Assembly: GCA_046330415.1 (NCBI GenBank)
Contig: JAXLSW010000011.1
Location: forward strand, 133,581-197,580
DNA: 64,000 bases
Reading direction: 5' to 3'
Origin: RHKX01 sp046330415
GTDB lineage: Bacteria > Actinomycetota > Thermoleophilia > Solirubrobacterales > 70-9
The stretch's first letter is position 1. Each line of letters opens with the position of its first letter. Both the position numbers and the translations under genes were made by a program. The notes below the pieces were generated by a model that saw only the letters and a program-made list of their open reading frames with translations, made no database searches and was not told the DNA's origin. Positions 7,735-17,598 of the stretch are shown one piece after another.

Positions 7735-7780
7735 GGCGCGGTGCGCCGTCCCGCCCGGTGATGTGGGAGGCTCCCCGGCC

Positions 7781-8362
7781 ATGAACGACGGGAACCGGTC
7801 CAAGATCCTTGCCCTCGGCGCCTTCGTGGTCGTCCTGATCGTCGCCGTGGTCGTCGGCCTCGTCCTCGGCGGTGGCGACGACTCCGACGACTCCGCCTCG
7901 ACCGGACCCGATTGCAGCACCGAGTCTTCGATCTCGACGGACACGTCGAAGAAGCCCGACGTGACGCCGCCCGAGGGCGACGCTCCGGACGATCTCGAGT
8001 GCGTCGACATCGTCGAGGGCGACGGCGCCACCGCCGAGCCCGGCGATCAGGTGACCGTGCAGTACGTCGGCATCGACTTCGACTCCGGCAAGCAGTTCGA
8101 CGCCTCCTGGGACAACGGCCAGCCCTTCCCCTTCCAGCTCGGAGCCGGAAGCGTCATCGACGGTTGGGACGAGGGCGTCGTCGGCATGAAGGTCGGCGGC
8201 CGCCGCGAGTTGATCATCCCGCCCGATCTCGCCTACGGCGCTCAGGGCCAGCCGCCCTCGATCAAGCCGGACGCGACGCTCGTCTTCGTCGTCGACCTGC
8301 TCGACGCGCAGGCAGCACCCACGACCACCGGTACGGCGACTCCCGCCCCAACCGGCGGCTGA
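7781..8362 (+). CDS. Membrane-anchored FKBP-type peptidyl-prolyl isomerase
   Basis: 193 residues from the ATG at 7781 (GGGAGG 10 nt upstream); an overlapping GTG at 7763 would bury that site. Residues 7-30 form an N-terminal membrane anchor, then a Ser/Asp-rich spacer. The FKBP domain (about 80-180) has the expected VTVQYVG, FDASWDNGQPFPFQLG, GVVGMKVGGRRELIIPP and AYGAQG motifs. It acts outside the membrane on proline isomerisation of secreted proteins. The C-terminus is a short Thr/Pro tail. Confidence 0.9.
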   Translation: MNDGNRSKILALGAFVVVLIVAVVVGLVLGGGDDSDDSASTGPDCSTESSISTDTSKKPDVTPPEGDAPDDLECVDIVEGDGATAEPGDQVTVQYVGIDFDSGKQFDASWDNGQPFPFQLGAGSVIDGWDEGVVGMKVGGRRELIIPPDLAYGAQGQPPSIKPDATLVFVVDLLDAQAAPTTTGTATPAPTGG

Positions 8363-8525
8363 GCCGACTGGTCCGGCTCACGCAGCCGAGGGCGGCCGGG
8401 TGGATCTGATCCGGTTCGCGGTCGCGCAGCGGCCGCGGTTCCCCGCCCCTTCACATTCCGTTTAGGGGCGCTCGAATAGGGTGCGCGTGACCAGCACCCA
8501 GACGACCGCCGGAGGTTCCCCGCAG

Positions 8526-9248
8526 ATGGCCCTTGAACAGTCCCTCGCACAGTTCGCCGAGAAGGAGACCTCAGAAGCCTTCTCCCTGCAGAACTCGAAG
8601 CTCCTCAAGGTCGAGCTCTCCGGCGCGACCGTGCAGGCGAGGCTCGGCTCGATGGTCGCCCACCAGGGCGACGTCAAGTTCGAGCACGCCGGCTCCGGTG
8701 GCATGTCCCGCTTCGTCAAGAAGGCGATGACCGGCGAGGGGACCGACCTGATGAAGGTGTCGGGTACCGGCGAGGTCTTCCTCGCGCACCTCGCCCAGGA
8801 CGTGCAGATCCTCCGGCTCGAGAACGAGGGGATCACGGCCAACGGCGCCAACGTCCTCGCCTTCGAGGACGGGATCAACTGGGACATCAAGCGGGTCGAG
8901 GGCGCCTCGGGGATGCTCGGGGGCGGCCTCTACAACATGAGCCTGCAGGGCACCGGCTACGTCGCGATCATGTCCGACGGCCCGCCGATGCTGATCCAGA
9001 TCGCCGGTGAGCAGACCTTCGCCGACCCGCAGGCGGCGATCACCTGGTCGGCGGGAGTCACGACCTCGGTCAAGGCCGACGTCAACATGAAGACCCTGAT
9101 CGGCAGGGGCTCGGGCGAGACGATGCAGCTCTCCTTCGGCGGTCAGGGCTGGGCGCTGATCCAGCCTTCGGAGGGACAGGTCGCTCCCTCGGGCGGCAGC
9201 AGCACCGGCGGGGCCGCCGGCGGCATCGGGAAGTTCCTCAGCGGGTGA
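8526..9248 (+). CDS. AIM24 family protein
   Basis: 240 residues from the ATG at 8526, with GGAGGT at 8511-8516. AIM24/TRAP-like beta-roll fold is indicated by VELSGATVQARLGSMVAHQGDVKFEH, GEVFLAHLAQDVQIL and the Gly-rich turn GLYNMSLQGTGYVAI. The C-terminus ends in a Ser/Gly linker. A TAGGGT element at 8477-8482 would give a leader of about 35-40 nt. Bacterial members have no settled role. Followed 19 nt later by an ABC exporter. Confidence 0.8.
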   Translation: MALEQSLAQFAEKETSEAFSLQNSKLLKVELSGATVQARLGSMVAHQGDVKFEHAGSGGMSRFVKKAMTGEGTDLMKVSGTGEVFLAHLAQDVQILRLENEGITANGANVLAFEDGINWDIKRVEGASGMLGGGLYNMSLQGTGYVAIMSDGPPMLIQIAGEQTFADPQAAITWSAGVTTSVKADVNMKTLIGRGSGETMQLSFGGQGWALIQPSEGQVAPSGGSSTGGAAGGIGKFLSG

Positions 9249-9267
9249 TCGCGGGTATGGCGGGGTC

Positions 9268-10236
9268 ATGATCGAGGCGGCGGGCTTGAGCAAGCGCTTC
9301 GGCGGCCAGTTGGCCGTCGATGACGCCTCGTTCTCCTGCACGCCCGGAACCGTGACCGGCTTCCTCGGCCCCAACGGAGCCGGCAAGTCGACGACGCTGC
9401 GGATGATCTGCGGCCTCGCGACCCCGACCGCGGGCAGCGCGACCGTGCTCGGCCAGCCCTACCGCAAGATCGCCAACCCCGCCCGCCATGTCGGCGTGAT
9501 GCTCGATGCGAGCGCCCAGCACAGCGGCCGCACCGGTCGCGAGACGCTGCGGCTCAGCGCCGAGACGATGGGGGTCGATCGCAGCCGGGTCCCCGAGTGG
9601 CTCGAGCGCGTCGGCCTCGATCAATCCGCGGCGAAGAAGCGCGTCGGCAAGTACTCGCTGGGGATGCGGCAGCGACTCGGGCTCGCCCAGGTCCTGATCG
9701 GCGACCCGCAGGTCCTCATCCTTGACGAGCCCGCCAACGGCCTCGATCCCCAGGGAATCATCTGGATGCGTGACCTCCTCCGCGGCTTCGCCCACGGCGG
9801 CGGCACGGTGCTCCTGTCGTCCCACCTCCTGCACGAGGTCGACGCGATCGCCGATCAGCTCGTGCTCATCAACAGGGGGAAGATCGTCGCCCAGGGCGCG
9901 AAGGACGAGCTCCTCGCGACGAGCGGAAGCTTCGTCCGCAGCCCCGACCGCGGCGGGCTCGAGCGGGCCCTGCAAGCGGCCGGGATCCAGTTCACCGCGT
10001 CCGGCGACGGCCTCGTCGCCGACGGCGAGGGCGAGCGGGTGGGAGCCGCCGCGCATGCCGGCGGCATCGCCCTGAGCGAGCTCCGCGCCGCCGACGGCGG
10101 CGGCCTCGAGCAGCTCTTCCTCTCCCTCACCTCCGACGCGGCCGAGCCCGGAACCGCACCGCCGCCTCCGCCCGCCCCGTCCGGAGCTCAGCAGCCGCCC
10201 CCGCCGCCCCCGCCGCCACCGGAGGCCGCCTCGTGA
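9268..10236 (+). CDS. ABC transporter ATP-binding protein
   Basis: 322 residues. Walker A GPNGAGKSTT, signature YSLGMRQR, Walker B VLILDEP and the switch His in LSSHLLHEVD identify a CcmA/NatA-type ATPase of a two-component ABC-2 exporter. Residues about 205-290 form the usual regulatory tail. The last 35 residues are a Pro run (PPPPPAPSGAQQPPPPP), atypical for the family. The stop overlaps the permease start by 4 nt. Substrate unknown. Confidence 0.9.
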   Translation: MIEAAGLSKRFGGQLAVDDASFSCTPGTVTGFLGPNGAGKSTTLRMICGLATPTAGSATVLGQPYRKIANPARHVGVMLDASAQHSGRTGRETLRLSAETMGVDRSRVPEWLERVGLDQSAAKKRVGKYSLGMRQRLGLAQVLIGDPQVLILDEPANGLDPQGIIWMRDLLRGFAHGGGTVLLSSHLLHEVDAIADQLVLINRGKIVAQGAKDELLATSGSFVRSPDRGGLERALQAAGIQFTASGDGLVADGEGERVGAAAHAGGIALSELRAADGGGLEQLFLSLTSDAAEPGTAPPPPPAPSGAQQPPPPPPPPPEAAS

Positions 10237-10976
10237 GCGGCGTGCCTGCCACCGCGAATTCGGCCCGCCCGGCGCTGCCGCGCCTGGTCGCCGTCGAGTG
10301 GCGGAAGATGCTCGACACCCGGGCGAGCCTCTGGCTCACCCTGATCACCGCGATCGGCGTCGTCGGGATCGCGATCGCGCAGGCGGCGAGCGCCAGCGGC
10401 TCGGATGCGGAGGCGGGCTCGATCTTCCAGACCTCGTGCGGCATCGCCAGCATCCTGCTGCCGATCGTCGTCATCCTGCTCGTCACCAGCGAGTGGTCGC
10501 AGCGAGCCGGGCTGATCACCTTCGCCCTGGTCCCCGCCCGCTCCCGGGTCATCGTCGCGAAGCTGCTGGCCGCGATCCTGCTCGTGGCCGCCGCCGTGGC
10601 CGTCGCCCTGCTCCTGGCCGTGGTCTGCGGCGGCGCGATCGGAGAGGGCGCCGACATCTCCGGCACCGATATGGGCCAGGGCGCCCTCTACCTGCTCATC
10701 AACGTCGGCATCGGCTTCGCGCTCGGGCTCCTGTTCATGAACAGCCCACTCGCGATCGTCCTCCTGTTCGCAGCGCCGATCGTGATCTCCCTGATCGGGG
10801 CGATCAGCAGCTCGATCAACGACGTCACCATCTGGTTCGACCAATCCGAGCTCCCGGACCTGATCTCCTCGAGCGCCTCGATCGACTGGGGGAAGATCGG
10901 CGTGACCGCGTTGGTCTGGGTCGCCCTGCCGCTGGTGCTCGGGCTCGTGCGCCTGCACCGCACGGACATCGACTGA
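10233..10976 (+). CDS. ABC-2 type permease
   Basis: 247 residues, GTG start overlapping the ATPase stop by 4 nt. About six hydrophobic segments after an N-terminal amphipathic stretch (VAVEWRKMLDTRASLWLTL), typical for ABC-2 permeases that pair with NatA-like ATPases. Together with 9268-10236 it makes a complete two-gene exporter. The exported compound cannot be inferred. Confidence 0.85.
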   Translation: MSGVPATANSARPALPRLVAVEWRKMLDTRASLWLTLITAIGVVGIAIAQAASASGSDAEAGSIFQTSCGIASILLPIVVILLVTSEWSQRAGLITFALVPARSRVIVAKLLAAILLVAAAVAVALLLAVVCGGAIGEGADISGTDMGQGALYLLINVGIGFALGLLFMNSPLAIVLLFAAPIVISLIGAISSSINDVTIWFDQSELPDLISSSASIDWGKIGVTALVWVALPLVLGLVRLHRTDID

Positions 10977-11021
10977 CGCTGCTCCTTGCGCGACGCCTTC
11001 TCCTGATCTAGTGTCGCCGGC

Positions 11022-12287
11022 ATGGTGAGCAGGGGGCTTGTCGACCGATCAGGAAGCAGGAGGAGTGGGACGAGCACGAGGCTGGCCTGCGCGCTCGCGG
11101 TGGCCACTTCGGCACTGCTCGCGGCGGACCCGGTCGAAGCGTCCTTCCCGGGTGCGAACGGGCGCATCGCCTACACCTCGGGCGACTCGGTCGCCGGGAT
11201 CGTCTCGGTCAACCCCGACGGGTCGGGCAAGCTCGACCTGACCGGTGCGAGGTTGCGGGGCTCGGCGACCGGCAGCTACGACCCCGCCTACTCCGCCGAC
11301 GGCGAGCGGATCACGTTCGAGAAGGTCGAGCCGGGCATCTTCCGCCCCGATGTCTTCGTCATGAACGCCGACGGGTCCGCACAGACGAACCTGACCCGGG
11401 ACACGACCACCGACCGCGAGTCGGACCCCAGCTTCTCGCCCGACGGCTCCCAGATCGCCTACGTCCGCGAGCCCGATGGCGGCAACCGGAGCATCGTCGT
11501 CATGAGCTCGAGTGGATCCGCGCCGACCGATCTGACCTCGACCCTGCCGATCACGTTCCCGTCGAACCCCGAGTTCTCGCCGGACGGCACCAGGATCGCC
11601 TTCGACGCGAGCTCCGGCCCCGATCAGGACGTCTACGTCATGAACGCCAACGGCACCGGCCTGACCAACATCACCGTCGCGGTGGCCGGCGCCAGCTCGG
11701 CCCCGAGCTGGTCGCCGGACGGCACCCGGATCGCCTTCGAGCACAGCGACATCGCGAGGTCGGACATCTTCCTGATCGGCTCCTCGGGCGGGGCGACGAC
11801 GAACCTGACGAGCACGCTTGCGGCCGACGCCAACCCGTCGAGTCCGGCGTTCTCCCCCGACAGCTCGCGGATCGCGTACTCACGCAAGGACGGCGACGAC
11901 GCCGACATCTACGTCATGACCGCCGCCGATGGCCTCGGGCAGACCAACCTGACCACCGACGATCCGAGCTACAACGGGCAACCCAACTGGGGTCCCGCCG
12001 ACGTCAGCGCGCCGCAGGTCACGATCGGCAAGGGCCCGAAGCGGAAGACCTCCAAGCGGACGGCGAAGCTGGCGTTCAGCGCCGACGAACCGGGCGTCAC
12101 CTTCAGGTGCAGCCTCGACGGCAAGGGAGTGAGGCCGGGCCTCGCCAGGTTCCAGGACTGCTCGTCGCCGCGGACGTACCGCCGCCTGAGGCCGGGGCGC
12201 AAGACGTTCCGCGTCCGGGGCATCGATCCGGCGGGCAACGTGAGCGATCAGGCGAAGCTGAAGTGGAAGGTGAGGGGCTCGAAGTAG
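11022..12287 (+). CDS. Secreted TolB-like beta-propeller protein
   Basis: 421 residues with a signal peptide (Arg-rich start, hydrophobic 22-38). Six or so PD40/TolB blades follow, each with a variant of FSPDGTRIAF and an MNADG/MSSSG turn. Residues about 325-421 are a separate beta-sandwich-like domain with two Cys (FRCSLDG ... FQDCSSPRTY) and a closing GIDPAGNVSD motif. A related domain ends the beta-helix protein at 51316-53334. Leaderless-type start: TAGTGT at 11009-11014, 7 nt before the ATG. Converges on the acyl-CoA dehydrogenase gene. Confidence 0.8.
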   Translation: MVSRGLVDRSGSRRSGTSTRLACALAVATSALLAADPVEASFPGANGRIAYTSGDSVAGIVSVNPDGSGKLDLTGARLRGSATGSYDPAYSADGERITFEKVEPGIFRPDVFVMNADGSAQTNLTRDTTTDRESDPSFSPDGSQIAYVREPDGGNRSIVVMSSSGSAPTDLTSTLPITFPSNPEFSPDGTRIAFDASSGPDQDVYVMNANGTGLTNITVAVAGASSAPSWSPDGTRIAFEHSDIARSDIFLIGSSGGATTNLTSTLAADANPSSPAFSPDSSRIAYSRKDGDDADIYVMTAADGLGQTNLTTDDPSYNGQPNWGPADVSAPQVTIGKGPKRKTSKRTAKLAFSADEPGVTFRCSLDGKGVRPGLARFQDCSSPRTYRRLRPGRKTFRVRGIDPAGNVSDQAKLKWKVRGSK

Positions 12288-12308
12288 GCCCCTCGACCGC
12301 CCGCCGCC

Positions 12309-14060
12309 TCAGTCGGTGAACAGCGAGTAGCCGTACTCGCCGCGCTTGTAGGCGAGCTTGGCGATCGCGGTCATGCGGTCGTCGTCGTTGTTCTCCATCT
12401 GCCGAAGCTGGGAGCGGACGCGACCCGCCGCGCGCTGGCAGAACGAGTCCGCGATGTAGCGCTCCTGGCCGGAGACCTCGACGCCCTGATCCTCGAAGAT
12501 CGCCGTCACCCGCGACAGCACCGCGACCTGGGCGTACACGTCGGAGATCGCGTCGGCGAGCCGCTTCTGCTGCAGCTGCTTGAGCGTGACGCCCTTCTTG
12601 TGCTCGCGGATCAGGGACTCGGTGGTGGCTGAGAGCTCCCGGACCTGCTCGGAGACGGCGTCGGCGTGCTTTTCGAGCTTGGGGTGGGCCATCGAGATGC
12701 TCGCCGGCGCGACCTGGCGCTTGACGCGCCCCGCCGCGTAGTCGGCGAGGACGCCGATGGAGCCGATCGGATCGCCGAGGCCGATGTTGCCGAGCCCCGC
12801 GAGCTTCTCGCCGACGGGCTTCATCGCCGAGAGCGCGATGAAGCAGCGCATGACGTCGTTGGCGCCCTCGAAGATCGGGAAGATCCTGATGTCGCGGATG
12901 ATCTTCTCGTAGGGGTGGTCCTTCATGTACCCCTCGCCGCCCGCCAGCTGCAGCGCCCGGTTTGCCGCGTACCAGAGGAACTCGGTCCCGGCGACCTTGC
13001 AGATGGCCGATTCCAGCGAGTAGTCCTCGACCCCGGCGTCGGTGAGTCCGCAGGTCAGATACGCCATCGACTCCAGCCCGAACAGGTAGGAGACCATCCA
13101 CCCGATCTTCTCCTGCACGAGCTCGAAGTCGGCGATCGGCTGGCCGAACTGCTCGCGCTCCTGGACGTGGTCGATGGTCAGGTCGATCAGCTTCTTGGCG
13201 GCGCCGACGGAGCCGGTTCCGAGGCCGATCCTGCCGTTGTTGAGGATCGACATCGCGATGTGGAAGCCCTCGCCCGGCTCGCCGAGCACGTTCTCCGCCG
13301 GCACGCGAACATCGTTGAAGTAGAGGCGCCGGAGATCGTTGCCGCGCAGGCCCATCGTGTCGAAGCGCTCGCCGACCTCGAAGCCGTCCATCCCCTTCTC
13401 GAGGATGAGCGCGATGTGGCGGTCCTTGCCGTCGACCTCGGCGCGCGCGAACGCCGTGAAGACGTCGCCCTTGGAGCCGTTGCCGATGTAGCGCTTCTCG
13501 CCGTTGAGGACCCAGGAGCCGTCCGGTTGGCGGACCGCGCGGGAGCGCACGTTGTAGGCATCGGAGCCGGCCTCAGGTTCTGTCAGAGCGAAGCCGGCGA
13601 GCTTGCGGCCGGCGGCGAGGTCGGGGAGCCAGCGCTCCTTCTGCTCGTCGGTGCCGAAGAGGTGGATGCCCTTGTAGCCGATCGACTGGTGGACGCCGAG
13701 GATGATCGAGAGGGTCGCGTCGATCTGGGCGAAGGTCTCGAAGACGCGCGCGTAGCCGGTCTGGGAGAGGCCCTGGCCGCCGTACTTCTCGTCGACGTAG
13801 AGGCCGCAGAGCCCGGCCTCGCCGAGCCGAGCGATGTTGTCGTCGCCGATCCAGCGATCCTCCTCGACCTGGCGATGGTCGATGCCGTCGCCGATCTCAC
13901 GCGCCTTCGCGTTGAGCTCCCGGACCTTGCGCTGCTCCTCGGCGTCGGGCTCCGGCCAGGGGAAGACCATCTCCTCGTGGATCTCCCCCAGCAGCAGGGA
14001 CTTCGCGAAGGACGACGCGGCCTCACCGCTCTCGGGCTTCTCGACGACGCTGGATTCCAC
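12309..14060 (-). CDS. Acyl-CoA dehydrogenase, VLCAD-like
   Basis: 583 residues, longer than the 380-residue short/medium-chain enzymes because of a C-terminal helical extension after about residue 430, as in VLCAD/ACAD9-type proteins. FAD/substrate motifs include GFALTEPEAGSD and LNGEKRYIGNG. The catalytic base is Glu398 in IFEGANDV. It oxidises acyl-CoA to enoyl-CoA in beta-oxidation. GTG start at 14060 has AAGGAG 7 nt upstream; a TAGGCT -10-like element (14091-14096, minus) gives a leader of about 25 nt. Lies 53 nt after lhgO on the same strand. Confidence 0.93.
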   Translation of the reverse strand: MESSVVEKPESGEAASSFAKSLLLGEIHEEMVFPWPEPDAEEQRKVRELNAKAREIGDGIDHRQVEEDRWIGDDNIARLGEAGLCGLYVDEKYGGQGLSQTGYARVFETFAQIDATLSIILGVHQSIGYKGIHLFGTDEQKERWLPDLAAGRKLAGFALTEPEAGSDAYNVRSRAVRQPDGSWVLNGEKRYIGNGSKGDVFTAFARAEVDGKDRHIALILEKGMDGFEVGERFDTMGLRGNDLRRLYFNDVRVPAENVLGEPGEGFHIAMSILNNGRIGLGTGSVGAAKKLIDLTIDHVQEREQFGQPIADFELVQEKIGWMVSYLFGLESMAYLTCGLTDAGVEDYSLESAICKVAGTEFLWYAANRALQLAGGEGYMKDHPYEKIIRDIRIFPIFEGANDVMRCFIALSAMKPVGEKLAGLGNIGLGDPIGSIGVLADYAAGRVKRQVAPASISMAHPKLEKHADAVSEQVRELSATTESLIREHKKGVTLKQLQQKRLADAISDVYAQVAVLSRVTAIFEDQGVEVSGQERYIADSFCQRAAGRVRSQLRQMENNDDDRMTAIAKLAYKRGEYGYSLFTD

Positions 14061-14113
14061 GCTGCGGCTCCTTGGGTCGGGGTTCGACCGAGCCTACCCG
14101 CCGCGGCGTGCCG

Positions 14114-15331
14114 TCAATCGAGGCCGTCCACGCGGTCGGCGATCACCTCGGCGAGCGCCAGCGACGAGGTGGCGGCGGGGGAGGGGGCGTTGCGGACGTG
14201 CACGGCCCGCTCGGTCTCGGAGACGACGAAGTCGTCGACGAGCGAGCCGTCGCGGCCGATCGCCTGCGCCCGGACCCCGGAGTGGACGCTGCGCTCTACG
14301 TCTGAGAGCTGCAGCTCGGGGACGTAGCGGCGGCACTCGGCGACGAACGAGCGCATCGAGACGGCGTGGCGGATCTCGGTCAGACCGGTGCGCCAGAACC
14401 GCCGCATCATCCGCGCCGTCCCGGGCCAGGCGAGGCTCTGGGCGAGGTCGCGGGGGACGACACGCCGCAGGCGGTAGGCGTCGCGGGCGCCGACGAACAG
14501 CGCGGTCGGGCCGAGCAGGACCTCGTCCTGCGGGGTGCGGGTGAGATGCATCCCTAGGAAGGGCAGGTCGGGGTCGGGGACCGGGTAGATGTTGGCGCGG
14601 ACCAACTCCTCGCGTCCTGGCCTGAGCCGCAGGTAGGCGCCGCGGAAGGGGACGATGCGGGGGTCCGGATCGGCTCCGGCCAGCACCGCGAGGCGGTCGG
14701 CCCACGGGCCCGCGCAGAGCACGGCGCTGCCGGCGTCGAGGGTCCCTCCCTCGTGGTCCACCGCGATCCGCCCACCGCCGGGGCGAAGGCCGCTGACGGC
14801 GCAGCCGGTCACGACCTTGCCGCCGCCGGAGCGCAGCTCAGCGGCCAGCGAGGCGGCGACGGTGGGGAAGTCGACGACGCCGGTGTTGGGGGAGTGCAGG
14901 GCGGCGATCCCGCCCGCGTGCGGTTCGATCTCTCGCAGTCGCTCGGGGCCGATCCGCTCGAGCCCGGGGACCCCGTTGGCGCGACCGCGGCGCTCGAGCT
15001 CGTCGAGGCGGGGAAGCTCGTCCTCGCGCGTGGCCACGATCACCTTGCCGTCGCGGCGGGCATCGATCCCGCGCTCGGCGCAGTAGTCGTAGAGCCGCGC
15101 CGCCCCCTCCACGCAGAGCCGCGCCTTCAGCGAGCCGGGCGGGTAGTAGATCCCCGCGTGGATGACGCCGCTGGAGTGCCCGCTCTGGTGGGTGGCGACG
15201 CGCTGGGCTCCCTCGAGGACGACGATCGACGCGGTCGGATGGCGGCGTTGCAGCTCGCGGGCGGTGGCGAGCCCGACGATCCCGGCCCCGACCACGCAGA
15301 TGTCGCATCCCGCCGGCGGCCGCTGGTCCAT
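14114..15331 (-). CDS. lhgO: L-2-hydroxyglutarate oxidase-like FAD protein
   Basis: 405 residues from the ATG at 15331. The start was chosen because TACGGT (15340-15345, minus) lies 8 nt upstream in the leaderless arrangement; a GTG at 15361 is the alternative and neither has a Shine-Dalgarno. GAGIVGLATARELQRR is the FAD-binding Rossmann motif. QSGHSSGVIHAGIYYPPGS, LKARLCVEGA and MRSFVAECRRYVPEL are characteristic of LhgO, which oxidises L-2-hydroxyglutarate to 2-oxoglutarate and passes electrons to the quinone pool. The same strand continues into the acyl-CoA dehydrogenase. Confidence 0.88.
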   Translation of the reverse strand: MDQRPPAGCDICVVGAGIVGLATARELQRRHPTASIVVLEGAQRVATHQSGHSSGVIHAGIYYPPGSLKARLCVEGAARLYDYCAERGIDARRDGKVIVATREDELPRLDELERRGRANGVPGLERIGPERLREIEPHAGGIAALHSPNTGVVDFPTVAASLAAELRSGGGKVVTGCAVSGLRPGGGRIAVDHEGGTLDAGSAVLCAGPWADRLAVLAGADPDPRIVPFRGAYLRLRPGREELVRANIYPVPDPDLPFLGMHLTRTPQDEVLLGPTALFVGARDAYRLRRVVPRDLAQSLAWPGTARMMRRFWRTGLTEIRHAVSMRSFVAECRRYVPELQLSDVERSVHSGVRAQAIGRDGSLVDDFVVSETERAVHVRNAPSPAATSSLALAEVIADRVDGLD

Positions 15332-15402
15332 GCGGCCGAACCGTAGATCAAGGGGCTCCACCTGCCCGGTGCCGTCGCCCCGGGTGGTTGAATTCCGCCT
15401 CG

Positions 15403-17598
15403 ATGAGCTTCCCCGGCAGCGGAGACCAAGGCCGCCGGAGGTGGTCGATCGCGTTAGCCGTGACCGGCGCCTTCCTCGCGCTGATCGGCGGCACGATGCT
15501 CTACCTGCGGGAGAACATCCTCGACCGCGACGCCTTCGCCGATCGCGCCGAGACGGCCTTCAGCGATCAGCGAGTGCGGCTCGCTGTCGCCCAGCCCGTG
15601 ACCGATGCGATCGTCGACGCCGGCCCCGCGAAGCTCGTCAACGCCCGGCCGCTGATCGAGTCGGTCGTGGTCGGCGCGCTCGGCACCCCGCCCGCCCGTG
15701 CCGCCTTCGGCGAGGCGGCGCGGACGCTGGAGGCGAAGCTCTTCCAGCGCGACCCGGACACGCTCCTGCTCAACCTCGCCACCACTGCATCCGTGGCTGC
15801 CGCCGTCGTCGAGTCGGTGGCGCCTCAGATCGCGGCCGAGGTCCCGACGCGGATCAGAGATGCGCACATCGAGCTGACCGCGAGCGTCGCCGGCATCGAT
15901 TCGATCCAGTTCGCCGAGGACGTCCGGTTCCTCGGCCTGCTGCTTCCTCCGATCGCGTTCCTGCTGCTGATCGGCTCGGTCGTCATCGCGCCCGACCGGC
16001 GGCGCGGGCTGATCCGGACGGCGATCTCGCTGGCCGCCGCAGCGGTCGCCGGGATGATCCTGCTCACCTTCCTCAAGGCGATGCTCGTCGCCCACTTCCA
16101 TGACGACCTCGTCGCGGACGCCGTCTCGGCCACCTGGGAAGCGCTCTTCGGGGACCTCAGCCGAGCGTTCCTCGTCGGCGGCGTGTTCGCGGTGGTTCTG
16201 GCCGCGGCCGCGCGCTTCACCGACGCCGAGGAGTTCGATCCGCTGGCGCCTTTCGTCCGGGCGGGCGAGCTCCTGCGCCACCGGCCCGAGCTGCCCTCCC
16301 TGTCGCTCCTGCGGGCGGTGACGCTGGGGGTCGTCGGCGTCCTGCTGATCCTCGAGCCGGAGCTGTCGCTGGAGGCGATGGCGGTCATCGCCGGCGCCTG
16401 GGTCCTCTACGTGGCGGTCGGCGAGCTGCTCACCCTGCTGGCGCCGCCGCTACCGCAGGCGGAGCGAGACGAGGAGGAGGGAGAGTCGGTCTGGCAGCGC
16501 TTCCGGCCGGGGCGAGTCGCCGCTGCGGTGGGCGTCGCGCTCGTGGCCTTCGTCGTCGTGGTCATCTTCAGCGGTGACGAGGAGACGGCGGCTCGCCCGC
16601 CCGGCCCTCCTCCCGCCTGCAACGGCTACCCGCAGATCTGCGACAAGCGCATCGACGAGACGACCTTCCCGGCCACCCACAACTCCATGGCGGCGGCGCA
16701 GGAGCCGGGTTGGTTCCTGCCGAACCAGCGGTTCGGGATCCGCCGCCAGCTCGACGACGGGATCCGGGGTCTCCTGATCGACACCCACTACGGGGTGCGG
16801 CGCGGGAGCGGGCGCGGGTTCGCCGAGGTGATCACTGATCTGAGCAAGGAGAACAAGACCCGCTCGGAGGTCGTCGACGAGATCGGCGAGGAGGCCGTTC
16901 AGAAGGCGGAGGGGCTGGTCGGCAGCCTCGCCTTCGGGGAGAGCCCGCCGGGCGAGGCGGAGCCCTATCTCTGTCACGTCCTCTGCGAGCTCGGCGCAAC
17001 GCGCCTCGACGTCGCCCTCGCCGGGATCAACCAGTGGATGACGAGGCATCCCGACGAGTTCCTGATCATCTTCATCGAGGACGTCGTCAGCCCGGAGGAG
17101 ACCGCCGAAGCCTTCAAGCGCTCCGGTCTGCTCCGCTACGCCTACACGCCCGGTGACGACCCCGTGCAGCCGACGATCGGGGAGCTGGTCGAGCAGGACA
17201 AGCGGTTGCTCGTCATGGCCGAGAACGATGCGGGCGGCGGCAGGTACCCGTGGTATCAGCAGGGCTTCGATCTCGTCCAGGAAACGCCCTACACGTTCAA
17301 CACCGTCGCCGAGATCGAGTCACCGGAGAGCTGCAGGCCCAACCGCGGCAGCCCCTCCAACCCCCTCTTCCAGATGAACTCCTGGATCGAGACGATCCCG
17401 CGTGATCCGGATCTCGCCGCCCGGATCGACTCCTACGACGCGCTGCTCGGGCGCGCCCGCAGGTGCACGAGGATCAGGGGCCTGAAGCCCAACCTCCTCA
17501 ACGTCGACTTCTACGACCGTGGCGACGTGATGGACGTAGCCAAGACGTTGAACGGGATCCCGCTCTCCGAGAAGCCCCAGGTCCGGACGGTGCGATGA
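15403..17598 (+). CDS. Multi-pass membrane protein fused to PI-PLC-like domain
   Basis: 731 residues from the ATG at 15403. Residues 1-390 hold a signal-anchor-like helix, an extracytoplasmic segment and about six membrane helices. After the last helix a secreted C-terminal domain (about 405-731) resembles the phosphatidylinositol-specific phospholipase C X-box superfamily: catalytic-His-like THNSMA (His426) and IRGLLIDTHYG (His462), then CHVLCELGA, PNRGSPSNPLFQMNSW and LNVDFYDRGDV. The domain would act outside the membrane on a phosphodiester or lipid substrate; which one is unknown. The N-terminal half is paralogous to the next gene, whose ATG overlaps this stop (ATGA). Confidence 0.8.
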   Translation: MSFPGSGDQGRRRWSIALAVTGAFLALIGGTMLYLRENILDRDAFADRAETAFSDQRVRLAVAQPVTDAIVDAGPAKLVNARPLIESVVVGALGTPPARAAFGEAARTLEAKLFQRDPDTLLLNLATTASVAAAVVESVAPQIAAEVPTRIRDAHIELTASVAGIDSIQFAEDVRFLGLLLPPIAFLLLIGSVVIAPDRRRGLIRTAISLAAAAVAGMILLTFLKAMLVAHFHDDLVADAVSATWEALFGDLSRAFLVGGVFAVVLAAAARFTDAEEFDPLAPFVRAGELLRHRPELPSLSLLRAVTLGVVGVLLILEPELSLEAMAVIAGAWVLYVAVGELLTLLAPPLPQAERDEEEGESVWQRFRPGRVAAAVGVALVAFVVVVIFSGDEETAARPPGPPPACNGYPQICDKRIDETTFPATHNSMAAAQEPGWFLPNQRFGIRRQLDDGIRGLLIDTHYGVRRGSGRGFAEVITDLSKENKTRSEVVDEIGEEAVQKAEGLVGSLAFGESPPGEAEPYLCHVLCELGATRLDVALAGINQWMTRHPDEFLIIFIEDVVSPEETAEAFKRSGLLRYAYTPGDDPVQPTIGELVEQDKRLLVMAENDAGGGRYPWYQQGFDLVQETPYTFNTVAEIESPESCRPNRGSPSNPLFQMNSWIETIPRDPDLAARIDSYDALLGRARRCTRIRGLKPNLLNVDFYDRGDVMDVAKTLNGIPLSEKPQVRTVR

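Noticed and set aside
12666..14327. 553-codon plus-strand frame opposite the acyl-CoA dehydrogenase
   Set aside because: No recognisable domain; the minus-strand enzyme is unambiguous.
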